This document shows positions 1 through 8,693 of a DNA stretch of 64,000 nt, in pieces (the first letter of the stretch is position 1; each line of letters starts with the position of its first letter). The stretch comes from Acinetobacter pittii ANC 4050 (GTDB taxonomy: Bacteria; Pseudomonadota; Gammaproteobacteria; Pseudomonadales; Moraxellaceae), in the NCBI RefSeq assembly GCF_000399685.1, contig NZ_KB976987.1, positions 1,960,197-2,024,196 on the forward strand. The letters run 5' to 3'. The position numbers and the translations under genes were made by a program. Under the pieces are notes generated by a model. That model saw only the letters and a list, made by a program, of their open reading frames with translations, searched no databases and was not told the origin of the DNA.

Positions 1-427
1 AGCCTTCATTGACAACTTACCTGCTCATGCCAAAGTTGAAACAGGCGGCAAACAGGCAGACCGTCCAGGTTTCTATTTTGAACCCACTGTTATTAGTGGT
101 TTAAAACAACACGACGAAGCCATTCAAAATGAAATTTTTGGACCAGTGATTACCGTTCAGAAATTTACAGATGAAAATGATGCGATTGAAAAAGCCAACG
201 ACGTTGAATATGGCCTAGCTTCAAGTGTTTGGACCACAGATCATGCCCGTGCAACTCGTCTGTCTCGTGAACTGGATTTCGGTACAGTTTGGATTAACAC
301 TCATATTCCTTTAACCGCAGAAATGCCACACGGTGGTTTCAAAAAATCAGGTTATGGTAAAGATTTATCTGGCTACGGTTTTGAAGAATATACCCGTATT
401 AAACATGTGATGAGTTCAAACGAATAA
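1..427 (+). CDS. gamma-aminobutyraldehyde dehydrogenase, C-terminal part (partial)
   Basis: The frame is open from base 2 and enters from the left edge, so only about the last 141 residues are seen. They show the ALDH motif EIFGPVITVQ, then FGTVWINTH, and the tail EMPHGGFKKSGYGKD, which closely resembles the E. coli PatD/YdcW gamma-aminobutyraldehyde dehydrogenase tail. The family oxidises 4-aminobutanal to GABA with NAD+ in the cytosol, in putrescine breakdown. The catalytic Cys and Glu lie outside the window. The FAD amine oxidase and amino-acid permeases downstream fit an amine-catabolism cluster. The exact substrate is inferred. Confidence 0.85.
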   Translation, partial: AFIDNLPAHAKVETGGKQADRPGFYFEPTVISGLKQHDEAIQNEIFGPVITVQKFTDENDAIEKANDVEYGLASSVWTTDHARATRLSRELDFGTVWINTHIPLTAEMPHGGFKKSGYGKDLSGYGFEEYTRIKHVMSSNE

Positions 428-455
428 TAACAATGAACTTTGAAAGGAGATCAAA

Positions 456-1226
456 ATGAATAAACAAGAAATGAAAGACTTGGTGACTAAAGCCCATCAC
501 GAGCTATTTAATTTGCACGACACCACTGCTCTGGACCGTTATTTTTCTGAAGACTTTATAGAGCACTCACCACTCGTTGCAAATGGTCTTTCAGGCCTTC
601 GCCAACTGGTAGAAGACTGCCCCGACATGCAACATGAAGCTGTACGTGTATTGGCAGACGGTGACTTGGTTGCGATTCATGGCCGCTTTCAGGGCCTAGA
701 TGAAAACCCTTTAGTTGGTTTTGATATTTACCGAGTGAAAGACGGCAAAATTGTAGAACACTGGGACGGTCTTGTGGCAGAAGCTGCACCGAATGTAAGT
801 GGTAGAACGCAGTTAGATGGACCAACTGAAATCGTCACTCACCATGATGCAGAGAAAAATCGTGAGATTGTGACCTCTTTCTTTAAAAAGTCATTAATTG
901 ATGGCAATTACGAAGCTTTTAAAGAATACACCCACGACGATCAGTTCATTCAACATAGCCCAGATATTGGCGATGGTGTTAAAGCAGTAATTGATTTTTT
1001 GAACAATATCCGTAATGAAGGACAAGGTTTGGTATACTCCAAAACGCATCGCTCCATTGCTGATGGTCAATTTGTCTTGACACATTCTGAAGGAAGTATT
1101 GCCGGAAATCGACATGCCTATTTTGAATTATGGCGTGTAGATAATGGCAAAATTGTTGAACTTTGGGATGCAATACCAGCTGTGCCTGAAGATGAACAGG
1201 CAGTCCATCAATATGGCGTGTTTTAA
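456..1226 (+). CDS. double SnoaL-like / NTF2-fold protein
   Basis: This 256-residue protein looks like two tandem NTF2-fold (SnoaL-like) domains, about residues 1-125 and 130-256. Each half has an N-terminal helix with a Y..(D/E)DFIEHSP or YTHDDQFIQHSP type segment and ends in a VEHWDG or VELWDA strand, so the gene probably arose by internal duplication. SnoaL-like proteins act on small organic molecules or bind ligands; no specific reaction can be assigned. The start has a good Shine-Dalgarno (AAGGAG at about 443). It follows the aldehyde dehydrogenase by 28 bases and is likely co-transcribed; a hairpin terminator follows. Confidence 0.75.
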   Translation: MNKQEMKDLVTKAHHELFNLHDTTALDRYFSEDFIEHSPLVANGLSGLRQLVEDCPDMQHEAVRVLADGDLVAIHGRFQGLDENPLVGFDIYRVKDGKIVEHWDGLVAEAAPNVSGRTQLDGPTEIVTHHDAEKNREIVTSFFKKSLIDGNYEAFKEYTHDDQFIQHSPDIGDGVKAVIDFLNNIRNEGQGLVYSKTHRSIADGQFVLTHSEGSIAGNRHAYFELWRVDNGKIVELWDAIPAVPEDEQAVHQYGVF

Positions 1227-1244
1227 CCATTTATCCGTTTCATT

Positions 1245-1269
1245 AAGCTAAGTCTCTGACTTAGCTTTT
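1245..1269 (+). terminator. hairpin terminator after the SnoaL-like gene
   Basis: A perfect 10-bp stem (AAGCTAAGTC / GACTTAGCTT) with a 3-base loop is followed by TT. It lies between the SnoaL-like gene and the GntR regulator and probably ends or attenuates the upstream transcript. Confidence 0.65.
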
Positions 1270-1281
1270 AGAGAATTCGCC

Positions 1282-2001
1282 ATGTCAGCATATACGATAA
1301 TTTTTGCACCTATCGCTCAGGCAACTCGATCGGAACAAGTTGTAGAACGCTTGGAAAATGCAATTATCTCTGGATTGCTCAAAAGCAATGAACAGCTTCC
1401 TAACGAGGCGGATCTAGCTCGCTTAATGGGTGTGTCACCGATTACAGTACGTGAAGCTTTAAATACTTTACGCGTAAAAGGTCTGATTGATACACGACGC
1501 GGGCGAAACGGCGGAAGCTTTGTTTGTGAGTTACCTTCCGATTTACTCTTAAACAAACACCCTCTTCGCCAAGCGTCCAATGAGTATCTAGCTGATTTAG
1601 GCGAGTTTCATAGTGCAATTTTAAGCCATGGTGCATATTTGGCAGCACAAAGAACCACTGAATATGAATTAGGCAAAATCAAAGAACTTATTGATCAATT
1701 TGAACAGGCCGTTGAAGCAGACACACGTGCCCAACTTGATTTACGTTGCTTGTTAACACTCACCTCTTTTGCTCAATCAGCTCGACTGGCAAATCAAGAG
1801 TTAACCATACAAGCCGAATGGGCACCCCTCATTGCTGTGCTTTACCAAGATGATCAATTTCATCAATCGGTCGTCGCTCAATACCACCAACTTTTATCAT
1901 CTTTTGTTCAAGGCAATGAAGATGATGCTGTTATTCAGGCACGAAAAATTATTTCGATGCTAACAGACCAAATGCTTCGATATAAGTTATCTATCGAATA
2001 A
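1282..2001 (+). CDS. GntR family transcriptional regulator (FadR/FCD type)
   Basis: A 239-residue protein with an N-terminal winged helix-turn-helix at about residues 15-85 (VERLENAIISGLLKSNEQLP, DLARLMGVSPITVREALNTL, then a GLIDTRRGRNGG wing) and a C-terminal all-helical FCD-like ligand domain. FCD-type GntR proteins are usually repressors relieved by a small acid. Its place in the aldehyde dehydrogenase/amine oxidase/permease cluster suggests it controls that cluster in response to a pathway intermediate; this is inference. The ATG follows the hairpin terminator of the preceding gene. Confidence 0.85.
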   Translation: MSAYTIIFAPIAQATRSEQVVERLENAIISGLLKSNEQLPNEADLARLMGVSPITVREALNTLRVKGLIDTRRGRNGGSFVCELPSDLLLNKHPLRQASNEYLADLGEFHSAILSHGAYLAAQRTTEYELGKIKELIDQFEQAVEADTRAQLDLRCLLTLTSFAQSARLANQELTIQAEWAPLIAVLYQDDQFHQSVVAQYHQLLSSFVQGNEDDAVIQARKIISMLTDQMLRYKLSIE

Positions 2002-2066
2002 AAACAATAAAGTAGAGCGCTTATAAAGTATCAAGTGAGAAATACGGAATTTTAGGAGTTATAGGA

Positions 2067-2774
2067 ATGACCCAACATTTAGATATAGAAGAGCTTCAAA
2101 ATTTGTTAAAGACGGTGGTGGAGGAAACGACAGCCATTACAGAAAAACTGGCGACCAAAGCGAGTAAAATTCTCTCAAAACATGAACCTGAAAAAACGAA
2201 AGACGTTAAGCTTTCAGGTTCAGAGCGTTCAGCTTTGCAAAAAGAAATTAAAAAAGCCTTACAGGAAAGCCATTACAGTCAAGGCATCGGCTTTGCAAGT
2301 TATAGCCCTGCAACGCAAGAAGAACAAGATTATTGGACACTCGAATGGTGGTATAAAAAAGAAGATCAATTGCAACAAGCTAAGCTTGAAAACTATCAAA
2401 ATGCTCAGCGATTTTTAGATTTCCGCTCTTTTGAATGGTTCCATAAACCTGCTCAAAATAAGAGTCCGTGCATACATGGGCCTTATGTCGACTATATTTG
2501 CAATGGTGCATACACCATCACCCTTGCCCATCCGGTCATGATTCGTGATCAATTTATCGGTGTAATTGCTACCGATATTTTAGTTTCCGCACTCGAAAAA
2601 ATTCTTATGCCGAAGCTTAAAAACATAAAACAAAAAGCAATTGTGATTAACGACTCTTCTCGAGTGATTACTTCAAATGACATCACCATCAGAACAGGCA
2701 CATTATTTAAAGGCCAAAGCCAACAGCAGGTTTTGTCACGGCCGTGTCAATCTTTTCAACTGGTCGTGATTTAG
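2067..2774 (+). CDS. Cache (PDC) sensor-domain protein
   Basis: A 235-residue protein without signal peptide or membrane helices. Residues about 75-220 look like a Cache/PDC ligand-binding fold (WTLEWWYKKEDQLQQAKL, then GPYVDYICNGAYTITLAHPV, then IGVIATDILVSALEKIL). Cytosolic single-Cache proteins of this kind sit beside amine and amino-acid catabolic genes and may sense the substrate; the function is unproven. After the TAG stop the same frame continues for 12 sensible codons (SDVEKYKYLTLL) to a second TAG, so the C-terminus may be slightly shortened in this strain. A Shine-Dalgarno (TTTTAGGAG) precedes the ATG. Confidence 0.7.
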   Translation: MTQHLDIEELQNLLKTVVEETTAITEKLATKASKILSKHEPEKTKDVKLSGSERSALQKEIKKALQESHYSQGIGFASYSPATQEEQDYWTLEWWYKKEDQLQQAKLENYQNAQRFLDFRSFEWFHKPAQNKSPCIHGPYVDYICNGAYTITLAHPVMIRDQFIGVIATDILVSALEKILMPKLKNIKQKAIVINDSSRVITSNDITIRTGTLFKGQSQQQVLSRPCQSFQLVVI

Positions 2775-2961
2775 AGTGACGTCGAAAAATATAAATATTT
2801 GACTTTGCTTTAGGGCATCACCAAGGCAAAACAGCCACCCACTTTTGTACAAAATTTCTTCAAATAGACATGTTTATTCAGGTCTAGGGGAAGTTTTGGC
2901 TCAAAAATAGCATCGCTTTTCCGGATGAAAAGCAAAACAACGAATTTGAGGTTGAAATGAC

Positions 2962-4293
2962 ATGGAAAATAAAACGTCTTCCTTAAAAAAACTGTCTCTT
3001 TGGCAAGTCACCATTATTGGTATTGCCTACATGACTCCCATGACGGTGTTCGATACTTTCGGTATTGTCTCTGGAATTACCAATGGACACGTACCACTGG
3101 CCTATTTACTTGCACTTGGTGCCATGCTACTCACCGCTTGGAGCTATGCAAGATTCAGTAAAAATTCAGAAAAATCAGGCTCGGCATATAGTTATACAGC
3201 TGAAAGTTTAGGGCCAAAAAGCGGTTTTTTTGTCGGTTGGTGTTCCCTACTCGACTATTTATTACTGCCCCTCATTAATGTTTTACTTGCTGCAATTTAT
3301 CTCACAGCACTAATTCCAAGTCTGCCTTACTGGTTTTGGGTGCTTGTATCGGCGGGCCTAGTCACTTTAGTGAATTGTTTCCGCATTCGGTTACTCGCCA
3401 ATTTGAGTCTATTGTTTGTATTTGCACCTATCATCCTCATGGTCATTTTTGTTTATTTAGTGATTAAGGGTATTGGCTCTACTCAAGGTTATGAGCATGT
3501 GCTTACTTTGGCTCCACTCTGGCATGAGCACCAATCTATACTACCGCTCGTTGCGGGTGCCTCAGTTTTGTGCTTTTCATTTTTAGGTTTTGATGCGGTT
3601 ACTACGCTTTCAAATGAAACCAAACAACCTACCAAAAACATCCCCCGTGCGGTCATGTTAACGACTCTCGCTGGCGGACTTATTTTTTTCACAGCCGCTT
3701 GGTTTATTCAGCTTTATTTTCCAAATAATCTACGCTTTCAGCATCCATCAGAAGCGTTGCCTGAAATTGTGCTTTATGTCGGTGGTGCTTTTTTCCAATC
3801 CGTATTCTTATGCGGGCAAATTATGAACACTGTCGCCTCTGGTCTCGCTTCTCATGCCAGTGCTTCACGTTTACTGTATATAATGGGCACCGATAATATT
3901 TTTCCTAAAAAGTATTTTGGGACAATTCACATCTCCTTAGGTACACCGTTTTTTTCGGTCTTATTTGTTGGTCTTATTTCGATGTCCGCGGTTTTTCTAG
4001 ACTTAGCCCAAGTCGTCAGCCTGATTAGCTTTGGTGCGCTAGTCGCTTTTACAGCCGTAAATTTTTCAGTTTTTATGAAGTTTTATATTAAAGATAAACA
4101 GCGCTCAGGGTTTAAAAATAAATTTCTAAACCTCTTTTTACCGCTTATCTCTGTGATCAGCATTATTTGCCTCTGGCTTAATCTTGATTCATCTTCACTG
4201 ATTTTTGGATGTTTCTGGTTAGCTTTAGGTATTCTCCTATTTATCTATAAAATGATTAAAAAACAAAGCATTGCTATTAGTAATGCTTATTAA
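2962..4293 (+). CDS. APC family amino acid/amine permease
   Basis: A 443-residue polytopic inner-membrane protein with about 12 hydrophobic segments. The first helix region has LSLWQVTIIGIAYMTPMTVF, matching the unwound first-helix region of APC transporters, and the cytoplasmic FLGFDAVTTLSNETKQPTKN segment is the family signature. It should import an amino acid or amine coupled to an ion gradient. The FAD oxidoreductase follows 19 bases downstream, presumably in one operon, so the cargo is probably that enzyme's substrate. Substrate identity cannot be read from sequence. Confidence 0.85.
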   Translation: MENKTSSLKKLSLWQVTIIGIAYMTPMTVFDTFGIVSGITNGHVPLAYLLALGAMLLTAWSYARFSKNSEKSGSAYSYTAESLGPKSGFFVGWCSLLDYLLLPLINVLLAAIYLTALIPSLPYWFWVLVSAGLVTLVNCFRIRLLANLSLLFVFAPIILMVIFVYLVIKGIGSTQGYEHVLTLAPLWHEHQSILPLVAGASVLCFSFLGFDAVTTLSNETKQPTKNIPRAVMLTTLAGGLIFFTAAWFIQLYFPNNLRFQHPSEALPEIVLYVGGAFFQSVFLCGQIMNTVASGLASHASASRLLYIMGTDNIFPKKYFGTIHISLGTPFFSVLFVGLISMSAVFLDLAQVVSLISFGALVAFTAVNFSVFMKFYIKDKQRSGFKNKFLNLFLPLISVISIICLWLNLDSSSLIFGCFWLALGILLFIYKMIKKQSIAISNAY

Positions 4294-4312
4294 TTTTTAA
4301 GGAACTTTTGTC

Positions 4313-5758
4313 ATGAAAATTATTTCTAAACCTCAACTTTTAAAAGACGTGGAATATAAACCAAGTAAATCTCTACAAGTGGGCAAAGAGTGGAGCTGGT
4401 TAAATCCAAAACATGCAAAATTTGACGCAACCACTGTAGAAGGCACATCGGTAGATAATCCAGCGAACTACTATGAAAGCTCACTTTCTGATTGGCATAC
4501 CTTTGAGAGTTTAAAAGCTGATATTGAATGCGATGTGGTGGTTATTGGCGGTGGTTTATTAGGTTCATCTACGGCCTTACATTTAGCTGAACAAGGTGTA
4601 GATACCGTTTTATTAGAAAAAAACCGTGTAGGTAGCGCAGCTTCTGGTCGAAATGGTGGACAACTCACCCCTGGTTTAGCTCGTTGGGAAGCCCAAGAAA
4701 TGGCCGATCGCTTAAGCTACGAAGATGCCAAAAAACTCTGGCATTTTACCTCTACGGAAGCCATGCAACTCATCGATGACATCTCGGAAAAATACCAACT
4801 CAACTTTGACCGTAAATACGGTCACATTACTGCTGCTGTTCATGAAGGACATTTGGTTGGTTTAACACAAGGCGCCGATGCACGAAAATATTTAGGTGAA
4901 GACCATACCCGCATTGTGGGTAAACACGAACTTATGGACTTTATTAAGTCTGATTATTACACAGGTGGTTTAATTGATGAGTTGGGTGGACAAATCCATC
5001 CTTTAGCTTTAAACCGCGGTTTAATTTATGGTTTTTGCCAAAATGGCGGTACTGTTTATGAACAAACAGAAGTCCTTTCAATAGAAGAAAAATCAGATGG
5101 TATTTATGTTCAAACAGCAAATGCCATCGTAAAAGCTAAAAAGTCTGTGGTGTTAGCAGTACACCATGCTTCTTTTAAACTTTTATCAGAGCAAAACAAT
5201 ACCACTATCCCTTTCTATACTTATGTTGCAACGACTGCCCCGCTAGAGCTTGATACAAAAGAGCTTTTGCCATTTGGGCATCCAGTTTATGACACCCAGT
5301 TCCAGATTGATTACTACCGTCCCGTGTTTAATAACCGTTTACTCTTTGGAGGCCAAGGCACAGGAACCTGCTGGGGTCCAGAGAAAACTTTAAATTATCT
5401 AGAGCATCGCATTCATACCGTGTTCCCGCAAATTAAAAATCTAGAAATGGATTTTGTCTGGAGTGGAACCACTGATTTAACTGTAAATGGTGCAGTCGAT
5501 AGCCGTAAGTTTGGCAATAAATTCCCAATCTATGCTGTTCACGGCTGGAGTGGTCACGGCGTTGCACAAACTGTACGTATTGGTAAAGCCATTGCGAATG
5601 ACTTTGTTGGGCAATCTAACGATTTTGAAATGTTATCTAAAATTGATCATCAAAATATTATGTTTGGTCGTACCCTTGCACCCGTTGTTATTCCGCTCGC
5701 GAAAAGTATGTATGGCATCGGCGCAATGATTAATCCGGGCAAAATGGTATCTTTCTAA
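4313..5758 (+). CDS. FAD-dependent oxidoreductase (DAO family, PuuB-like)
   Basis: A 481-residue flavoenzyme. After a ~70-residue N-terminal extension there is a Rossmann dinucleotide motif (CDVVVIGGGLLGSSTALHLA), the GSAASGRNGGQLTPGL segment typical of gamma-glutamylputrescine oxidase (PuuB) and related amine oxidases, and a C-terminal WSGTTDLTVNG...HGWSGHGVAQT FAD-binding part. The family oxidises an amine to aldehyde and ammonia, with H2O2. The aldehyde could feed the PatD-like dehydrogenase at the left edge. Identity as a true PuuB is not certain because no gamma-glutamylputrescine synthetase is visible here. Confidence 0.8.
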   Translation: MKIISKPQLLKDVEYKPSKSLQVGKEWSWLNPKHAKFDATTVEGTSVDNPANYYESSLSDWHTFESLKADIECDVVVIGGGLLGSSTALHLAEQGVDTVLLEKNRVGSAASGRNGGQLTPGLARWEAQEMADRLSYEDAKKLWHFTSTEAMQLIDDISEKYQLNFDRKYGHITAAVHEGHLVGLTQGADARKYLGEDHTRIVGKHELMDFIKSDYYTGGLIDELGGQIHPLALNRGLIYGFCQNGGTVYEQTEVLSIEEKSDGIYVQTANAIVKAKKSVVLAVHHASFKLLSEQNNTTIPFYTYVATTAPLELDTKELLPFGHPVYDTQFQIDYYRPVFNNRLLFGGQGTGTCWGPEKTLNYLEHRIHTVFPQIKNLEMDFVWSGTTDLTVNGAVDSRKFGNKFPIYAVHGWSGHGVAQTVRIGKAIANDFVGQSNDFEMLSKIDHQNIMFGRTLAPVVIPLAKSMYGIGAMINPGKMVSF

Positions 5759-5779
5759 TTTATAAGATAACCAATTTTC

Positions 5780-5818
5780 AAAAAGGGATTCGTATAGCTT
5801 TGTACGGATCCCTTTTAT
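5780..5818 (+). terminator. Rho-independent terminator after the PuuB-like gene
   Basis: AAAAGGGAT-CGTA and TACG-ATCCCTTTT form a long stem around a short loop, followed by a T-rich tract. It ends the permease/oxidoreductase transcript. Confidence 0.8.
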
Positions 5819-5904
5819 TTAGCGGAGTAAAATCCTTTTCAAACTAGGTTATCCCTAACCAATCTATTACAATAGCGCCAGCTTTTTTATTCAGCGCATA
5901 TATT

Positions 5905-7263
5905 TTGAGCAATTCATCTTCCCAATTAAAACGCGGACTTAAAAATCGCCATATCCAGTTAATTGCCATGGGTGGTGCTGTCGGGACAGGTTTATTTTTA
6001 GGCTCTGCACAAGTCATCCAGTCTGCTGGTCCTTCTATTATTTTAGGTTATGCCATTGTCGGTTTGGTCGCATTTTTAATTATGCGCCAAATGGGTGAAA
6101 TGATCGTAGAAGAACCTGTGGTTGGTTCCTTTAGTTACTTTGCACAAAAATATTGGGGCAAGTTCCCAGGTTTTTTATCGGGCTGGAACTATTGGGTGGT
6201 TTATATTTTGGTCGCGATGACCGAGCTGACAGCCGTTGCTAAATATGTGCATTACTGGTGGCCCCACATTCCTGCTTGGATATCAGCCTTATTTTTCTTT
6301 GTTTTAGTCACGTGTTTAAACTTAGGCAATGTTAAGTTTTATGGTGAATCTGAGTTTTGGTTAGCCATTATTAAAGTTGCAGCGGTCATTGCCATGATCG
6401 TGTTTGGCTTATATTTATTGCTTACCGCAGGTAATGATTCTATCGCTAGCTTTGCAAACCTATGGCAGCATGGCGGATTTTTCCCGCATGGGTTCTCGGG
6501 CCTATTTTATATGCTCGCCTTCTTAATGTTTGCTTTTGGCGGTATTGAACTGATCGGGATGACTGCAGCTGAAGCCGAAAATCCTGAAAAAAGTATTCCA
6601 CAAGCCATTAATCAAGTCATCTTTCGAATCTTAATTTTCTATGTGGCTTCGCTTGCCATCATTATGTCGCTCATTCCTTGGAATCAGCTTGACCTCGGTG
6701 GTTTAGATAAAAGTCCATTTGTGATGATTTTTAGCCATCTTGGTATTGGCTGGGCAGCGCATTTGCTTAATTTTATTATTTTGACAGCTGCACTGTCGGT
6801 TTATAACAGCGGTATGTATGCAAACAGCCGTATGTTATACGGACTCGCAGTACAGGGTCACGCATCGAAGATTTTTACAAAAGTAAGTAAACAAGGGGTT
6901 CCAACACCTGCTGTTATCTTTTCTTCTATTCTGATTTTTGGTTGTGTATTACTGAACTATTTTATCCCAGAACAAGCTTTAAGCTATCTCATGTACATGG
7001 CTGTAGCTGCACTGGTTTTAAACTGGGCAATTATTAGCTTTACTCATTTAAAGTTTAAACACGCCATGAAGCTTGAAAATAAAGTTGCCAAATTCCCTGC
7101 TCTATTTTCCCCTTTGAGTAACTATATTGTTTTAATTTTTATTGGCATGATTTTATACATCATGTGGACTCAAGAATTTGAAAAATCGGTGATTTTAATT
7201 CCAATCTGGATTACATTCATGTTTGGACTATATAAATTTTTAAGTTGGAAAAAATCAATCTAA
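5905..7263 (+). CDS. AAT-type amino acid permease (TTG start)
   Basis: A 452-residue APC/AAT permease with about 12 membrane helices. The N-terminus LKRGLKNRHIQLIAMGG followed by VGTGLFLGSA is the hallmark of the AroP/PheP/GabP/ProY group; FGGIELIGMTAAEAENPEKS is the conserved loop. The homologous N-terminus is only kept if translation starts at the TTG at 5905, since the first ATG lies 21 codons inside the signature. It imports an amino acid by proton symport; the specificity is unknown. It lies downstream of the amine oxidase but behind that gene's terminator, so it has its own transcript. Confidence 0.82.
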   Translation: MSNSSSQLKRGLKNRHIQLIAMGGAVGTGLFLGSAQVIQSAGPSIILGYAIVGLVAFLIMRQMGEMIVEEPVVGSFSYFAQKYWGKFPGFLSGWNYWVVYILVAMTELTAVAKYVHYWWPHIPAWISALFFFVLVTCLNLGNVKFYGESEFWLAIIKVAAVIAMIVFGLYLLLTAGNDSIASFANLWQHGGFFPHGFSGLFYMLAFLMFAFGGIELIGMTAAEAENPEKSIPQAINQVIFRILIFYVASLAIIMSLIPWNQLDLGGLDKSPFVMIFSHLGIGWAAHLLNFIILTAALSVYNSGMYANSRMLYGLAVQGHASKIFTKVSKQGVPTPAVIFSSILIFGCVLLNYFIPEQALSYLMYMAVAALVLNWAIISFTHLKFKHAMKLENKVAKFPALFSPLSNYIVLIFIGMILYIMWTQEFEKSVILIPIWITFMFGLYKFLSWKKSI

Positions 7264-7272
7264 TCTTTAAAG

Positions 7273-7303
7273 AAGGCTTATTCAAACAGGATAAGCCTTT
7301 TAT
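7273..7303 (+). terminator. Rho-independent terminator after the AAT permease
   Basis: AAGGCTTAT and ATAAGCCTT form a 9-bp perfect stem around a 9-base loop, followed by TTATC. It closes the permease transcript. Confidence 0.75.
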
Positions 7304-7639
7304 CATTTTACAGCTCATTACCCTAAGTAACTTCAGAAAATCTACTCAAAAAACCCTTCACATTCTATTCATCATTATTGAAATGTTCTTTGATAGACAC
7401 ACTGATATGTAAGCCTTAGTAATTCTAAACATTGGTATTTAATGAGATAATTATTAAAGTACAAGTGTTTACATGATCTATAAATATTTGTGTCAATGTT
7501 CAGCTAAAATCAAAGCAGACCAGTTATCGTTGCAATCACTCAACAGGCAAAAGATATTCCATCGTAAGACAGGTTCTTTACCCACTTAAATGATTTAGCG
7601 CCGTACTGTGTCTCTCAATGATGAAAGACAGGAAATTTT
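7304..7639. other. intergenic stretch with no recognised gene
   Basis: AT-rich sequence with no open frame of useful length on either strand and no strong hairpin. It should contain the promoter of the zinc-ribbon gene; a plausible Shine-Dalgarno (CAGGAA) lies just before its ATG. Confidence 0.5.
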
Positions 7640-7999
7640 ATGGAAAAAGCTCTGCAATGTCCTAAGTGTGGTTCTACAGAAATTGAAGCACGTGACCATG
7701 ACAAATTACTTAGAACAACTGGCGGTGTTTTACTGACAGCTGCTGGCACAACAGCAGGTACGGTAGGTGGTGCAGCAACTGGCGCGACTGTTGGAGCAGC
7801 TATTGGTACTGTTGCTGGCCCTTTAGGCGTGATTGTTGGTGGAACTGTAGGGACTTTTGTTGGTGCCATTAGTGCAGGAATTACTGGCGGTGTCGTCGGT
7901 AATATTTTTGGTAAAAAAGCAGGCGTGATGATCGATAAAAATATTTTTCAAGACTATCGCTGCTTGAAATGTAAGTATCGTTTTAAGCAAAAGAAGTAA
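7640..7999 (+). CDS. zinc-ribbon protein with glycine-zipper membrane segment
   Basis: A 119-residue protein of unusual layout. CPKC near residue 8 and CLKC near residue 110 form the two halves of a possible zinc ribbon, split by a ~65-residue Gly/Ala/Thr-rich hydrophobic stretch (about residues 27-98) with repeated GxxxG spacing, as in glycine-zipper proteins that pack in membranes. The folded form could bring both cysteine knuckles together on one membrane face. No function is assigned. It stands alone between two transcription units. Confidence 0.65.
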   Translation: MEKALQCPKCGSTEIEARDHDKLLRTTGGVLLTAAGTTAGTVGGAATGATVGAAIGTVAGPLGVIVGGTVGTFVGAISAGITGGVVGNIFGKKAGVMIDKNIFQDYRCLKCKYRFKQKK

Positions 8000-8205
8000 A
8001 ATTTACTTAATTTAGACTCAGGTTTAATTTATTTTTAAAGTAAGGAAAGTAAGCATTTTTGATTGCTTTCCTTCCCATTCGTCCTTATGTTTCCTAGCGC
8101 AAAGAAATAAAAAATAATTTATAACATCTTTGATCGACACTATTTTTATATACAGATAATCTAGCTCAATAATAGACATGTAGATTAATTTAATTTTTAA
8201 AATCC

Positions 8206-8553
8206 CTACTGAACTGTAAAAATATAGGTTTTATTAATTTCATTACCTCCACCTGCATAAAAACCAACCCAAATATGAATTGTAAATGTACCCTTATACT
8301 TTGGGGTTCCCTTGACCTCAATAATATTATAACCATCTCGATCATTAGCAGGTTGAACTGTTATTCCTAAATCTTCAGGAATATTTGTGTTCAATGGCTG
8401 ATCTGTATCAACGACTTTACCACCTGAAATATTAATCACTTGATAATATTTATGATTGACATGAGCAATGGGTAACTCATCAGGTGTAATCGTATATTTC
8501 TTACCACAACCTGCAAGCATCAATAATATTGAGAAAATAGCGACAATTTTCAT
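8206..8553 (-). CDS. small lipoprotein with Ig-like fold, unknown function
   Basis: The ATG at 8553 gives 115 residues beginning MKIVAIFSILLMLAGCGKK, a lipoprotein signal with lipobox LAGC; longer starts would need TTG and spoil the signal. The mature part (TPDELPIAHVNHKYYQ, then GITVQPANDRDGYNIIEVKG and KYKGTFTIHIWVGF) looks all-beta and resembles the He_PIG-like putative Ig domains found in bacterial surface proteins. It lies downstream of the Rhs/Sel1 island on the same strand, so it may be another periplasmic protector or simply a neighbour; this is speculation. Confidence 0.65.
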   Translation of the reverse strand: MKIVAIFSILLMLAGCGKKYTITPDELPIAHVNHKYYQVINISGGKVVDTDQPLNTNIPEDLGITVQPANDRDGYNIIEVKGTPKYKGTFTIHIWVGFYAGGGNEINKTYIFTVQ

Positions 8554-8693
8554 TAGAATCTCTAAAACCAATAATAATTTAAAATTAAGTTAATTCAACA
8601 ATTAGAACACTATATTTTTTAAATTATTAATTATATTTAATCCTGAGTTTAGACCTCATTCATCTAAACTCAGATAATTTTAATAAATTTTTC

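Noticed and set aside
556..1230. Minus-strand frames inside the SnoaL-like gene
   Set aside because: They are shadows of a well-supported plus-strand gene with a good ribosome site.
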